In this document: positions 19,022-28,341 of the stretch, piece after piece
Position numbering within the stretch: position 1 is the stretch's first letter
Layout of the letters: every line of letters begins with the position of its first letter
Assembly: GCF_000374585.1 (NCBI RefSeq)
Contig: NZ_KB894651.1
Location: 62,001-126,000, forward strand
DNA length: 64,000 nucleotides
Direction: 5' to 3'
Origin: Phocaeicola barnesiae DSM 18169 = JCM 13652
Lineage (GTDB): Bacteria > Bacteroidota > Bacteroidia > Bacteroidales > Bacteroidaceae
Program-made: the position numbers and the translations under genes
The notes under the pieces: generated by a model
Seen by the model: only the letters and a program-made list of their open reading frames with translations
Databases searched by the model: none
Told to the model about the DNA's origin: nothing

Positions 19022-19861
19022 GTGAAAAATAACCTTATCCAGCGAAGCATTACCGGAATCATCTTTGTAGCATGCCTTGTAGGCTGCATCCTGACCGGTC
19101 CTATTCCGTTCACCATCCTGTTCGCTCTTATCACAGCGATGAGCATCTATGAATTCGGAACCATTGTAAACCGTACCGGTCATGTACAGATGAACCGGAA
19201 TATTTCAGCACTGGCAGGTGTTTTCCTTTTCCTGTGTTTCGGCTACATCGGTGTAGCGCCGGGCAGCAATGAAATCTTTATCCCTTATCTGTTGCTAATC
19301 ATTTACCTGCTAATCAGCGAGCTGTACAAAAAGCAACCGAATCCGGTCAACAACTGGGCCTACAGCATGATGAGCCAGATATACATCGCACTCTCCTTTT
19401 CTTTGCTGAACGTTCTAGCCTATCACAGCGATGCGACAACCAGTGTATCGCAATACAACCCGATTCTTCCGCTCTCCATCTTCATTTTCAATTGGGTAAA
19501 TGATACGGGAGCTTACTGTACGGGAATGCTGTTCGGCAAGCACAGATTATTCGAACGTATCTCACCAAAGAAATCATGGGAAGGTTCAATCGGCGGAGCA
19601 GTATTCAGTATGATAGCAGCTTACGTACTCTCACTCTACTTCCCGTTCCTAAGTACCATGCAATGGCTGGGATTGGGACTGGTAGTAGTAGTATTCGGGA
19701 CCTGGGGCGACCTGACCGAATCCCTCTTGAAGCGCACTTTGGGAATCAAAGATTCCGGTAACATCTTACCCGGACACGGAGGGATGCTCGACCGGTTCGA
19801 CAGCAGCATTCTGGCTATTCCGGCAGCAGTCTGCTACCTGTATTTCATCAGCCTAATCTAA
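19022..19861 (+). CDS. cdsA: Phosphatidate cytidylyltransferase CdsA
   Basis: A 279-residue integral membrane enzyme making CDP-diacylglycerol from phosphatidate and CTP, the branch point of phospholipid synthesis. About eight hydrophobic segments are visible. The C-terminal family signature occupies about residues 235-265, with GDLTESLLKR, GIKDSGNILPGHGG and MLDRFDS. KKSWEGSIGG near 180 is also conserved. The start appears to be GTG at 19022 (KNNLIQRSITGI), because no ATG precedes the conserved N-terminus. The gene converges on lpxB across a shared bidirectional terminator. Confidence 0.96.
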   Translation: MKNNLIQRSITGIIFVACLVGCILTGPIPFTILFALITAMSIYEFGTIVNRTGHVQMNRNISALAGVFLFLCFGYIGVAPGSNEIFIPYLLLIIYLLISELYKKQPNPVNNWAYSMMSQIYIALSFSLLNVLAYHSDATTSVSQYNPILPLSIFIFNWVNDTGAYCTGMLFGKHRLFERISPKKSWEGSIGGAVFSMIAAYVLSLYFPFLSTMQWLGLGLVVVVFGTWGDLTESLLKRTLGIKDSGNILPGHGGMLDRFDSSILAIPAAVCYLYFISLI

Positions 19862-19882
19862 GCCCCCGCTACGAGGCACCAT

Positions 19883-19940
19883 CAACAAACAACAATCCCC
19901 TTTGCCTGACTAGACAAGCAAAGGGGATTGTTGTTTGTTG
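19883..19940. terminator. Bidirectional terminator between cdsA and lpxB
   Basis: A perfect 23-bp stem: 19883-19905 pairs with 19918-19940 around a 12-base loop. The outer part is rich in AAC/GTT, giving T-rich ends on both strands, suited to the convergent genes on either side. Confidence 0.9.
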
Positions 19941-19942
19941 TA

Positions 19943-21079
19943 CTATTTCCGTTCTCTCAACAACTGTACAATCTGTCCTGCAGCCCGGCCGGAAGCACCA
20001 GGCTCACCCAGTATGGCAATCAACCTGTCATAATCCTCCAGCATCCGTGTACGTTGCATTCCGGAAGGAAGAATAGCTCTCAATTCCTTCCGTATATTTG
20101 GAATCGTCATTCCATCTGCTACCAGCTCTGTCACCACTTCTTTTCCGGCAATCAGATTGACTAACGAAATGTATTTCACTTTCAGGATATGCCTGCGGAG
20201 GAAAGAGACCAGTTTTCCTGCAGCCGTATAATAACAGACAACCTGAGGTACCCGGAACAACGCCGTTTCCAATGTAGCGGTACCCGAAGTCACCAAAGCA
20301 GCCGTAGCATGCTGGAGCAACGGATAAGTTTCACCGAATACAATTTGTGTATGCTCATCCATATAGTTCCGATAAAATTCCGGTTCGATACCCGGCGCAC
20401 CCGCTACCACAAACTGATAGTCCGGAAATTCCTTCGAGGCGGCAATCATCCGAGTCAGGTTATCCTTGATTTCCTGCTTACGGCTACCTGCCAACAGAGC
20501 GACGATAGGTTTATCCGTTAACCCGTGTTTACGGACAAATCCCTGGGAATCTGTTTTCTTTGAATCAAGAAAAGCCGAAACAGCATCTACACATGGATTT
20601 CCCACATAATGTATAGGATATTGATGCTTCCGGTAAAAATCCACTTCAAACGGAAGAATAGAGAACAGTTCATCCACATCACGTTTGATATTCTTGATGC
20701 GGTATTCCTTCCAGGCCCAGATTTTCGGAGATATGTAATAATAGATAGGGATACGCGTATGTGCGCGGATATATTCGGCTATTTTCAGGTTGAATCCCGG
20801 GTAGTCAACCAGAATCAGTACATCCGGATTCCAGGATACAATATCCCCCTTGCAGTAATCCATGTTACGGAAGATGGTCCGCAAATGAAGTAAAACCGGG
20901 ATAAAGCCCATGTAAGCCATATCCTTGTACGATTTCACACAGGTTCCTCCTACCGCCGCCATCAGGTCACCTCCAACAAAGCGGAACTCGGCCGAAGCAT
21001 CCGCTTCCTTCAGTGCCTTCATCAGATTGGATGCATGCAAATCTCCCGAGGCCTCTCCAACTATCAGATAATATTTCAT
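19943..21079 (-). CDS. lpxB: Lipid-A-disaccharide synthase LpxB
   Basis: A 378-residue glycosyltransferase (GT19) that joins UDP-2,3-diacylglucosamine and lipid X to form the lipid A disaccharide at the inner face of the inner membrane. Family motifs: GEASGDLHASNL at the N-terminus, GGDLMAAVGG, VDYPGFNLKIA near 130, PKIWAWKEYRI, and GTATLETALFRVPQVVCY near 285. The start overlaps the surE stop by four bases (ATGA), indicating a coupled surE-lpxB unit. The stop lies two bases beyond the shared terminator stem, so the hairpin begins immediately after the coding region. Confidence 0.97.
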   Translation of the reverse strand: MKYYLIVGEASGDLHASNLMKALKEADASAEFRFVGGDLMAAVGGTCVKSYKDMAYMGFIPVLLHLRTIFRNMDYCKGDIVSWNPDVLILVDYPGFNLKIAEYIRAHTRIPIYYYISPKIWAWKEYRIKNIKRDVDELFSILPFEVDFYRKHQYPIHYVGNPCVDAVSAFLDSKKTDSQGFVRKHGLTDKPIVALLAGSRKQEIKDNLTRMIAASKEFPDYQFVVAGAPGIEPEFYRNYMDEHTQIVFGETYPLLQHATAALVTSGTATLETALFRVPQVVCYYTAAGKLVSFLRRHILKVKYISLVNLIAGKEVVTELVADGMTIPNIRKELRAILPSGMQRTRMLEDYDRLIAILGEPGASGRAAGQIVQLLRERK

Positions 21080-21852
21080 ACGTGTAAGTTCCAGGATTCT
21101 ATCTGCTTCTTCAACTCGTAATCCGTTACATCGATTTTAGTCGGTGTAATAGCCACATAGCCATGGTCAAGCGCCCAATGGTCTGTATCCTCCGCTTCCG
21201 GTTCGTCATTCTGGTAAACACCGGTCATCCAGAAATAAGCCCCGCCACGCGGATGATTACAAGGGACATACTCCTGCGTCCATACCCCGTCGGTCTGCCG
21301 ACACACACGGACACCTTTCAGCTTCGGTGTATCCGGGAAATTCACATTCAGACAGGTTCCTTTCGGCAATCCCTTCTCCAGAACTTCCTCTACAATCCGC
21401 CGAATATAAGGGTATGCAGGCTTAAAATCAGCATCCGCATCATGATTGCACAGCGAGAATCCTACGGAAGGTATTCCTTTCAGACATCCTTCGATAACCA
21501 CTCCCATCGTACCGGAGTAATGGACATTTACCGAAGAATTGTCACCGTGATTGATACCTCCTATCACCATATCCGGTACTCTTGGAACAAAGGAATGCAG
21601 GGCTATCTTGACACAGTCTGTCGGCGTTCCGCTACAACTGTACAGTTTCAACCCGTCTCCCTCTGTCAGGCATTTCACCTGAATAGGACAGATGGAAGTA
21701 ATGGCTGCGGAACTTCCGGAACGAGGTCCGTCAGGCGCAACCACAATCAAATCGGCAATCGGCCGCAAAGTTTCTATAAGACATTGGATTCCTTTTGCTT
21801 GAAAGCCGTCATCATTCGACAGCAACAATAAAGGTCTACTTGTTTCAGTCAT
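21076..21852 (-). CDS. surE: 5'/3'-nucleotidase SurE
   Basis: A 258-residue metal-dependent phosphatase acting on nucleoside monophosphates. The N-terminal LLLSNDDGFQAKGI carries the paired Asp metal ligands; the conserved Ser/Asn positions are in PRSGSSAAIT and GGINHGDNSSVNVHYSGTMG. The open frame extends 11 codons upstream of the ATG at 21852, but MTETSRPLLLL is the natural start: the -7 box at 21875-21882 places the transcript start inside the extension. It is cotranscribed with lpxB. Confidence 0.95.
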   Translation of the reverse strand: MTETSRPLLLLSNDDGFQAKGIQCLIETLRPIADLIVVAPDGPRSGSSAAITSICPIQVKCLTEGDGLKLYSCSGTPTDCVKIALHSFVPRVPDMVIGGINHGDNSSVNVHYSGTMGVVIEGCLKGIPSVGFSLCNHDADADFKPAYPYIRRIVEEVLEKGLPKGTCLNVNFPDTPKLKGVRVCRQTDGVWTQEYVPCNHPRGGAYFWMTGVYQNDEPEAEDTDHWALDHGYVAITPTKIDVTDYELKKQIESWNLHV

Positions 21853-21874
21853 GTTTCTTTCATTTTTACAGTTA

Positions 21875-21882
21875 CAAAGGTA
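21875..21882 (-). promoter_or_regulatory. Putative -7 box for surE-lpxB
   Basis: On the minus strand TACCTTTG (TAnnTTTG), 22 bases before the chosen surE start. It supports that start over the longer frame. Confidence 0.6.
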
Positions 21883-21977
21883 CAACCTTTCCGCTGATAC
21901 GGCAAAGAAAAGACCGTGACAATCCGTTTACAAATCTTAATCTTATCAAAGCATTCCCGATATTTAGGAGATTTATG

Positions 21978-21985
21978 TATCTTTG
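21978..21985 (+). promoter_or_regulatory. Putative -7 box for parA-parB
   Basis: TATCTTTG fits TAnnTTTG and is followed by a leader of about 110 bases before parA. It also rules out the 63-codon N-terminal extension that the open frame would allow. Confidence 0.55.
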
Positions 21986-22104
21986 CCCTGCCGAAGTTAT
22001 TAACAAAAGCGGTAAGTTATCAACACTTTGAAAAAAGTAGCCGTTTTTTAATAGGTACTGTCACCGATTATTCGTTACTTCGCACGTTGAATAAACTGAT
22101 GAAT

Positions 22105-22869
22105 ATGGGAAAAATTATTGCTTTAGCCAACCAAAAAGGTGGCGTAGGTAAAACGACAACAACTATTAACTTGGCTGCATCCTTAGCTACTCTCGAGAAG
22201 AAAGTACTGGTAATAGACGCTGACCCCCAAGCAAATGCATCATCGGGCCTGGGAGTGGACCTGAAAGATATTGACAGTTCTGTATATGAATGTCTGATAA
22301 AACAGGCCGATATCCGGGAAGCCATTTATACAACCGATATTGACGGATTAGACATCATTCCTTCTCACATAGACCTAGTAGGTGCAGAAATAGAAATGCT
22401 GAACCTGGAGAACCGTGAGAAAATATTAAGACATGCGCTAGAATCCATCAAAAGCGAATACGATTACATCCTGATAGACTGCTCGCCTTCATTGGGACTG
22501 ATTACCATCAATGCCCTGACAGCGGCAGACTCGGTTATCATTCCGGTGCAATGTGAATACTTCGCATTGGAAGGAATCAGCAAACTGCTGAACACAATCA
22601 AAATCATCAAAACGAAGCTGAACCCGTCACTGGAAATAGAAGGTTTCCTGCTGACAATGTTCGATTCCCGCCTCCGTCTGGCCAACCAGATCTATGACGA
22701 GGTGAAACGGCATTTCCAGGAACTGGTATTCAAGACCATCATCCAGCGGAATGTAAAACTGAGCGAAGCTCCGAGCCACGGTATACCGGCCATCTTGTAC
22801 GATGCGGAATCTACCGGCGCCAAAAACCACCTGGCCTTGGCCAACGAAATTATTAACAAGAATAAATAA
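22105..22869 (+). CDS. parA: Chromosome partitioning ATPase ParA (Soj)
   Basis: A 254-residue Walker-type ATPase that moves origin-proximal DNA together with ParB-parS complexes. The deviant Walker A KGGVGKTTTTINLA is at about 10-23, Walker A' VIDADPQANASSGLG near 38-50, and Walker B YILIDCSPSLGLITINAL near 115. ATG codons at 22099 and 22105 are both possible; MGKIIALANQKGG is the standard start. parB follows 91 bases downstream on the same strand, the usual arrangement of a chromosomal par locus. Confidence 0.97.
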   Translation: MGKIIALANQKGGVGKTTTTINLAASLATLEKKVLVIDADPQANASSGLGVDLKDIDSSVYECLIKQADIREAIYTTDIDGLDIIPSHIDLVGAEIEMLNLENREKILRHALESIKSEYDYILIDCSPSLGLITINALTAADSVIIPVQCEYFALEGISKLLNTIKIIKTKLNPSLEIEGFLLTMFDSRLRLANQIYDEVKRHFQELVFKTIIQRNVKLSEAPSHGIPAILYDAESTGAKNHLALANEIINKNK

Positions 22870-22960
22870 AAGCCGTACAGAGAATCTCCGGTACACAGAC
22901 TCCCGTACCCCGGGAAAGTTCTGGAATTCCCTGTATCTGCTTGAAACATAAAAAACAAAT

Positions 22961-23857
22961 ATGGCAGTACAGAAAAAATTTGCATTAGGCCGAGGGCTTG
23001 ACGCGCTGATATCCAACGATGAGGTCAAGACGTCAGGTTCTTCTTCTATCAACGAGATAGAGCTGAGCAAGATTTCGGTCAATCCGAACCAGCCCCGCCG
23101 TGAATTTGATCCCATCGCCTTACAGGAACTGGCTGATTCCATCGCAGAAATCGGGATTATCCAACCGATTACCCTGCGGCAGATGAGCGAAGACTCCTAT
23201 CAGATTATTGCCGGTGAACGCCGTTACAGAGCCTCTATTCTGGCAGGACTGCAAAGCATCCCGGCCTATATACGCACGGCCAATGATGAGCACGTCATGG
23301 AAATGGCTCTGATAGAAAACATCCAGCGGGAAGACCTGAACTCACTGGAAATCGCATTGGCCTACCAGCATCTGATTGAACAATATGACCTGACCCAAGA
23401 GCGTCTGAGTGAACGGGTCGGTAAAAAACGAGCTACCATTGCCAACTATATCCGCCTGTTGAAGTTGCCTGCTCCCATCCAGATGGCCTTGAAAAACAAG
23501 GAAATCGACATGGGACACGCCAGAGCCTTGTTGGCACTGGATGACCCGAAGGCCCAGATCCGGATTTTCAATGAAATCATCACCCAAGGATATTCTGTAA
23601 GAAAAGTAGAAGAAATCGTCAAATCGCTTTCGGCGGGTGAAACGATTGAATCCGGAGGAAAAAAGATTTCCCCTAAAGGGTGCAAGCTCTCCGAAGAATA
23701 TACGTTGTTGCAGGATCACCTGTGCAACTTTTTCGGAACAAAGGTACAATTGTCATGCAGCCCGAAGGGAAAAGGAAAAATCAGTATTCCTTTCGATAAC
23801 GAAACAGATCTGGAACGTATCATGGAGATTCTGGATTCCTTGAAATCAACCGAATAA
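22961..23857 (+). CDS. parB: Chromosome partitioning protein ParB (Spo0J)
   Basis: A 298-residue parS-binding CTP-dependent clamp. The N-terminal sequence ALGRGLDALIS is the ParA-stimulating region. NPNQPRREFD opens the ParB/Srx nuclease-like domain with the GERRYRAS CTP-binding box (near 85) and ENIQREDLNSLE (near 125). A helix-turn-helix with RVGKKRATIANYIRLLKLP follows (near 150), and a C-terminal dimerisation domain ends the protein. No parS palindrome was noticed within the window by eye. Confidence 0.97.
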   Translation: MAVQKKFALGRGLDALISNDEVKTSGSSSINEIELSKISVNPNQPRREFDPIALQELADSIAEIGIIQPITLRQMSEDSYQIIAGERRYRASILAGLQSIPAYIRTANDEHVMEMALIENIQREDLNSLEIALAYQHLIEQYDLTQERLSERVGKKRATIANYIRLLKLPAPIQMALKNKEIDMGHARALLALDDPKAQIRIFNEIITQGYSVRKVEEIVKSLSAGETIESGGKKISPKGCKLSEEYTLLQDHLCNFFGTKVQLSCSPKGKGKISIPFDNETDLERIMEILDSLKSTE

Positions 23858-23870
23858 ATAAAGGACAACA

Positions 23871-24665
23871 TTGAAACAGCATAAATATACATACATCTTA
23901 TATTTGTTCCTGGCCTTCAGTGTCATCTTATGCAGCCATACCGAGGTATCCGCACAAAGGGCACGAAAACATCGGGCAGGTCTGCTAGACGCAGATTCTA
24001 TCCGCCAGCAGCACATCGCCGACAGCCTGGCCTTAATGGACAGTATCGACATCAATCGCGAAGCCATCCTCCGGTCCATGGAAGCACCGGTCGATACTGC
24101 TTTACTGGCTCACAAGAACGATTCCCTCCAGCAGCAGGCAGCCATGGAAGTTCCTAAAAAGCGTTGGATACCTAATTCCAACAAATCTGTCTGGCTGGCA
24201 ATGGTACTCCCCGGAGCAGGCCAAATCTACAACCGTAAATACTGGAAACTTCCCATCATTTACGGAGGATTTGTAGGATGTGCCTATGCCCTGACCTGGA
24301 ACTCCCAGATGTACAAAGACTATTCACAAGCCTATCAGGATATCATGAGTAACAACCCCAGTCAGGACAGTTACCTGGATTTCCTTCCACCCGGCTATAC
24401 CGTAGAAGATGTCAATCGGCAACTGGAATACTTCCAATCTACCTTCAAAAGGAAAAAAGACGCTTACCGGCGACAGCGCGACTTAAGTGTCTTCGTATTC
24501 ATAGGTGTCTATCTGCTTTCAGTCATCGATGCCTATGTAGATGCCGAGTTGTCCGACTTCGATATCTCCAAAGATTTGAGTATGACATTCGAACCTGCAG
24601 TGTTTAACGATGTACACCGTGGTTATCCCGAAGCTATCGGTATACGGTGTAGTATCAAATTTTAA
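23871..24665 (+). CDS. DUF5683 domain-containing membrane protein
   Basis: A 264-residue protein with an N-terminal hydrophobic leader (ending TEVSAQ) and a polar linker. The DUF5683 core is about 95-264: KSVWLAMVLPGAGQIYNRKYWKLPIIYGGFVG, broken by a membrane helix, and later VFIGVYLLSVIDAYVDAELSDFDIS. The function of DUF5683 is unknown to me; the Gly/Pro-rich PGAGQIYN motif also occurs in small membrane-anchored proteins. The start appears to be TTG at 23871, 13 bases after parB, because no ATG precedes the leader. It lies between parB and a lytic transglycosylase, an order often kept in Bacteroidales. Confidence 0.8.
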   Translation: MKQHKYTYILYLFLAFSVILCSHTEVSAQRARKHRAGLLDADSIRQQHIADSLALMDSIDINREAILRSMEAPVDTALLAHKNDSLQQQAAMEVPKKRWIPNSNKSVWLAMVLPGAGQIYNRKYWKLPIIYGGFVGCAYALTWNSQMYKDYSQAYQDIMSNNPSQDSYLDFLPPGYTVEDVNRQLEYFQSTFKRKKDAYRRQRDLSVFVFIGVYLLSVIDAYVDAELSDFDISKDLSMTFEPAVFNDVHRGYPEAIGIRCSIKF

Positions 24666-24670
24666 AGACC

Positions 24671-25939
24671 ATGAAAAAACTAGTCATCAGCCTTCTGACA
24701 TTCATCAGTGCTTCTACACTTTGTGCACAACAAAATGAGAAAAGCATTACTGTACGCACAGAAACAGGAGAAGAGGAAATCATAGACCTTCCGGCAGGTA
24801 TGCTTTCGGAAACAGACAGCCTGTACCTGGACTGGATTTCCAAGCATTATATCAATCCTGCTGAAAACTGTACCATGACACAGGACAATCCGGAAGTAAG
24901 CGACTCCGCCTACATCGCCCGGTTACAACGTATTCCAGCCATCATCGAAATGCCCTACAACGATATTGTACGGAAATTCATCGACATGTATGCCATTCGC
25001 TTGCGCCAGAAAGTAGCATTCATGTTGAGCGCCAACAATTTCTACATGCCCATCTTTGAGGAAGCACTCGACCTGAATGACCTCCCGCTGGAGTTGAAAT
25101 ACCTCCCGGTCATCGAATCAGCGCTAAACCCGATAGCGACTTCACGCCAGGGAGCGGTAGGACTCTGGCAGTTCATGCTACGTACCGGACAACTTTACGG
25201 ACTGACAGTCAACAGCCTGGTAGATGAACGAAGAGACCCTATCAAATCGACCTATGCGGCAGCCCGCTACCTGAAAGACCTGTATGAAATCTATCACGAC
25301 TGGAACCTTGTCCTGGCGGCCTATAACTGCGGACCGGGTACCATCAACAAGGCTATCCGTCGGGCAGGAGGAGAAACCGATTTCTGGAAAATCTACAACT
25401 ATCTGCCCAGTGAAACCCGGGGATATGTTCCGGCCTTCATCGCCGCCAATTATATCATGAACTATTACTGTGAACATAATATCAGCCCACTGGAAATGCG
25501 GTTGCCCGAAGGAACCGATACCATCCATATCACCCGCAACCTGAACCTGAACCAAGTGGCCGATGTCTGCAAAATCAACATCGATGAGCTGCGTTCACTG
25601 AATCCGGAGTTCAAGAAAGACATCATTCCGCTCAGCACAGAGCCTTACGCGCTCCGTCTGCCGAACAGCATCATCAGCAGGTTCCTCGAAAACGAAGATT
25701 CCATTTACAACTATAAACCGGAAATCTACCAGACCCGCCGTGTCACGGTCAAAGCGGAAACACAAAGCACGTCCGCCAAAAAGGGTAAAAGCGGAAAGGC
25801 CGTTTACTACCGCATCCGCCAAGGTGACACCTTGGGAGGCATAGCCGCCAAATACGGTGTCAGTGTAAGCCAGTTACGCCGGTTGAACGGCCTCAGAGGA
25901 AACAACATCCGGGCCGGAAAATCCCTCAGAATCCGATAG
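24671..25939 (+). CDS. Membrane-bound lytic murein transglycosylase (MltD-like) with LysM
   Basis: A 422-residue exported peptidoglycan-cleaving enzyme. A signal peptide (ending STLCAQQ) is followed by an SLT/GH23 domain at about 125-290: VIESALNPIATS with the catalytic Glu, GAVGLWQFM, the GTINKAIRRAGG stretch after LAAYNCGPG, and YVPAFIAANYIMNYY. A linker with a LysM-like segment (NLNLNQVADVCKINIDELRSLNP divided by its usual turn) precedes a clear C-terminal LysM (about 378-421, RIRQGDTLGGIAAKYGVS). LysM domains bind peptidoglycan. It starts six bases after the DUF5683 stop, so cotranscription is likely. A strong hairpin follows. Confidence 0.92.
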   Translation: MKKLVISLLTFISASTLCAQQNEKSITVRTETGEEEIIDLPAGMLSETDSLYLDWISKHYINPAENCTMTQDNPEVSDSAYIARLQRIPAIIEMPYNDIVRKFIDMYAIRLRQKVAFMLSANNFYMPIFEEALDLNDLPLELKYLPVIESALNPIATSRQGAVGLWQFMLRTGQLYGLTVNSLVDERRDPIKSTYAAARYLKDLYEIYHDWNLVLAAYNCGPGTINKAIRRAGGETDFWKIYNYLPSETRGYVPAFIAANYIMNYYCEHNISPLEMRLPEGTDTIHITRNLNLNQVADVCKINIDELRSLNPEFKKDIIPLSTEPYALRLPNSIISRFLENEDSIYNYKPEIYQTRRVTVKAETQSTSAKKGKSGKAVYYRIRQGDTLGGIAAKYGVSVSQLRRLNGLRGNNIRAGKSLRIR

Positions 25940-25950
25940 GAAAAAAAATT

Positions 25951-25999
25951 ATGCAAGTGTTTCCGATTGTCTTCGTGAAACACTTGCATAATTATTTAT
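25951..25999 (+). terminator. Terminator of the parA-transglycosylase unit
   Basis: ATGCAAGTGTTTC (25951-25963) pairs perfectly with GAAACACTTGCAT (25977-25989), followed by an A/T-rich tract. Confidence 0.8.
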
Positions 26000-26005
26000 T
26001 TTCCT

Positions 26006-26013
26006 TATTTTTG
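26006..26013 (+). promoter_or_regulatory. Putative -7 box for the RelA/SpoT gene
   Basis: TATTTTTG fits TAnnTTTG. It places transcription start near 26020, so translation should begin at the ATG at 26043 and not at the TTG at 26019 that the frame would allow. Confidence 0.6.
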
Positions 26014-26042
26014 CATTATTGATAGAATGGAGAGTAAGCACT

Positions 26043-28331
26043 ATGACGGATGATACATTAATGCAAGAACAAAACGATGAGAAACAAATCAATGCGGCCT
26101 TTAATGAGCTGCTTGACAGATACCTGGAAAGTAGACATCGGAAGAAAGTAGAAATCATAACCAAAGCATTCAACTTCGCCAAACAGGCACACAAAGGGGT
26201 GAGACGCCGTTCGGGCGAACCTTATATCCTGCATCCTCTGGCAGTAGCCCGTATCGCATGCGTAGAAATCGGACTGGGCTCTACTTCCATCTGTGCAGCC
26301 TTACTGCATGACGTTGTCGAAGATACAGACTATACCGTAGAAGACATCGAGAACCTGTTCGGCCCGAAAATCGCACAGATTGTAGACGGACTGACCAAGA
26401 TTTCCGGTGGTATCTTTGGTGACCGCGCTTCTGCCCAAGCCGAAAACTTCAAGAAGCTGCTGCTGACCATGAATGATGACATCCGCGTCATTCTGATTAA
26501 GATTGCCGACCGTCTGCATAACATGCGTACCTTAGGGTCCATGCTGCCAAGCAAGCAGTATAAGATTGCAGGAGAAACCCTATACATCTATGCACCGTTG
26601 GCCAACCGACTGGGCCTGAACCGCATCAAGACCGAGTTGGAAGACCTGAGCTTCAAGTACGAACATCCTGAAACCTATCACCAGATAGAAGAAAAACTGA
26701 AAGCCACACAGGCCGAACGTGACACCTTGTTCGAAGAGTTCACAGCCCCTATCCGTGCGCAACTGGACAAGATGGGAATCCCCTACCGGATTCTGGCACG
26801 CATCAAGTCACCTTATTCCATCTGGAACAAGATGCAGGCCAAGCATATCACCTTCGAAGAAATATACGACATTCTGGCTGTCCGAATCATCTTCACACCA
26901 CGCTCTGAAGAGGAAGAACTGAACGACTGCTTCAACATCTACGTATCCATTTCAAAAATCTACAAGCCACATCCGGACCGCCTGCGCGACTGGGTAAGCC
27001 ATCCGAAAGCCAACGGATATCAGGCACTGCATGTCACCCTGATGAGCAACAAGGGACAATGGATTGAAGTGCAGATACGTAGCGAGCGCATGAACGACGT
27101 AGCCGAACAAGGCTTCGCCGCCCACTGGAAATACAAGGAAGGAGGCGGAAGCGAAGATGAAGGCGAACTGTCCAAATGGCTGAAGACCATCAAAGAAATT
27201 CTGGACGACCCCCAACCGGATGCCCTGGATTTCCTGGATACCATCAAGCTGAATCTGTTTGCTTCAGAAATCTTTGTATTTACACCGAAGGGTGAAATCA
27301 AGACCATGCCTCAGAACAGTACGGCACTTGACTTCGCCTTTTCTATCCATACTTTCCTGGGAAGCCACTGTATCGGAGCCAAAGTCAATCACAAGCTGGT
27401 TCCGCTAAGCCATAAACTGCAAAGCGGAGACCAGGTGGAAATTCTGACTTCCAAGTCGCAGAAAGTACAACCTTCGTGGATTAACTTCGCTACGACAGCC
27501 AAAGCCAAAGCCAAGATTCTGGCCATCCTGAAGCGGGAAAACAAGGAACTGCAGATGCAGGGAGAAGACATGCTGCACGACTTCTTCAAGAAGGAAGGAC
27601 TGGAATGGAACGAAACCAACATCTCGAAACTATGCGCCATGCACAGCGTGAAAGATGTGGATGAGCTGGCACTGAAAATCGGAAAAAAGATTATCCTGCT
27701 GGGCAACAACGAAGTCAATGAACTGAAAGAGAGACCTACCCAGAACAACTGGAAGAAATACATTTCTTTCGCCTTTGGCGGCAACAAGAACAAGGGGAAC
27801 GGAACGTCGAGCGAAAAACAGGCAGAAGAGAAACCTGCCCAACTGGATATAGACAAGAAGAAAATCATCAAGCTGACTCCGGATGCCATTCAGAAGAACT
27901 ATATCATAGCCGACTGCTGTAAACCGATTCCGGGGGATGACGTCCTGGGATATATCGATGACAACAACCGGATTATCATCCATAAACGCCAATGCCCGAT
28001 TGCTTCACAGCTGAAGACCAGCTTCGGGAACCGGCTGCTGGCCGTACAATGGGAAATCGGGAAAGCACTGAACTTCCCTGTAAACGTATATATAAAAGGT
28101 ATTGATGCCATCGGTGTGCTGAATCAGGTTACACAGATTATTTCACAGCAACTGAACGTAAACATCCACAAGCTGTACATCGAATCAAACGATGGTATCT
28201 TCGAAGGAAGAATCCAGCTTTTCGTACACGATGTAGACGATGTGAACACCATCTGCGAAAACCTGAAGAAGGTGGAAAACATCAAGCGGGTAACCCGTAT
28301 CGAGAACTTCGACGGACAACTGACCGACTGA
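26043..28331 (+). CDS. Bifunctional (p)ppGpp synthetase/hydrolase (RelA/SpoT family)
   Basis: A 762-residue long RSH enzyme. Domains in order: HD hydrolase (about 40-200, LLHDVVEDTDYT and the later KIADRLHNMRTL), synthetase (about 235-390, SPYSIWNKMQ and RIIFTPR, with GYQALHVTLM), TGS (about 410-475, FVFTPKGEIKTMPQNSTALDFAF), a conserved Cys region (IADCCKPIPGDDVLGYI) and an ACT domain at the end. Both HD residues are present, so hydrolysis as well as synthesis is expected. Bacteroidales usually carry this and a second RSH, so I do not choose between relA and spoT as the name. An independent terminator lies inside the convergent merR gene. Confidence 0.95.
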   Translation: MTDDTLMQEQNDEKQINAAFNELLDRYLESRHRKKVEIITKAFNFAKQAHKGVRRRSGEPYILHPLAVARIACVEIGLGSTSICAALLHDVVEDTDYTVEDIENLFGPKIAQIVDGLTKISGGIFGDRASAQAENFKKLLLTMNDDIRVILIKIADRLHNMRTLGSMLPSKQYKIAGETLYIYAPLANRLGLNRIKTELEDLSFKYEHPETYHQIEEKLKATQAERDTLFEEFTAPIRAQLDKMGIPYRILARIKSPYSIWNKMQAKHITFEEIYDILAVRIIFTPRSEEEELNDCFNIYVSISKIYKPHPDRLRDWVSHPKANGYQALHVTLMSNKGQWIEVQIRSERMNDVAEQGFAAHWKYKEGGGSEDEGELSKWLKTIKEILDDPQPDALDFLDTIKLNLFASEIFVFTPKGEIKTMPQNSTALDFAFSIHTFLGSHCIGAKVNHKLVPLSHKLQSGDQVEILTSKSQKVQPSWINFATTAKAKAKILAILKRENKELQMQGEDMLHDFFKKEGLEWNETNISKLCAMHSVKDVDELALKIGKKIILLGNNEVNELKERPTQNNWKKYISFAFGGNKNKGNGTSSEKQAEEKPAQLDIDKKKIIKLTPDAIQKNYIIADCCKPIPGDDVLGYIDDNNRIIIHKRQCPIASQLKTSFGNRLLAVQWEIGKALNFPVNVYIKGIDAIGVLNQVTQIISQQLNVNIHKLYIESNDGIFEGRIQLFVHDVDDVNTICENLKKVENIKRVTRIENFDGQLTD

Positions 28332-28341
28332 AAAAGCTATC

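Noticed and set aside
21916-22104. 63-codon N-terminal extension of ParA
   Set aside because: It spans the likely promoter, and ParA proteins start at the Walker A strand as in MGKIIALANQKGG.
26019-26042. Upstream TTG start for the RelA/SpoT gene
   Set aside because: The -7 box at 26006-26013 puts the transcript start at about this position, leaving no leader or ribosome-binding site.
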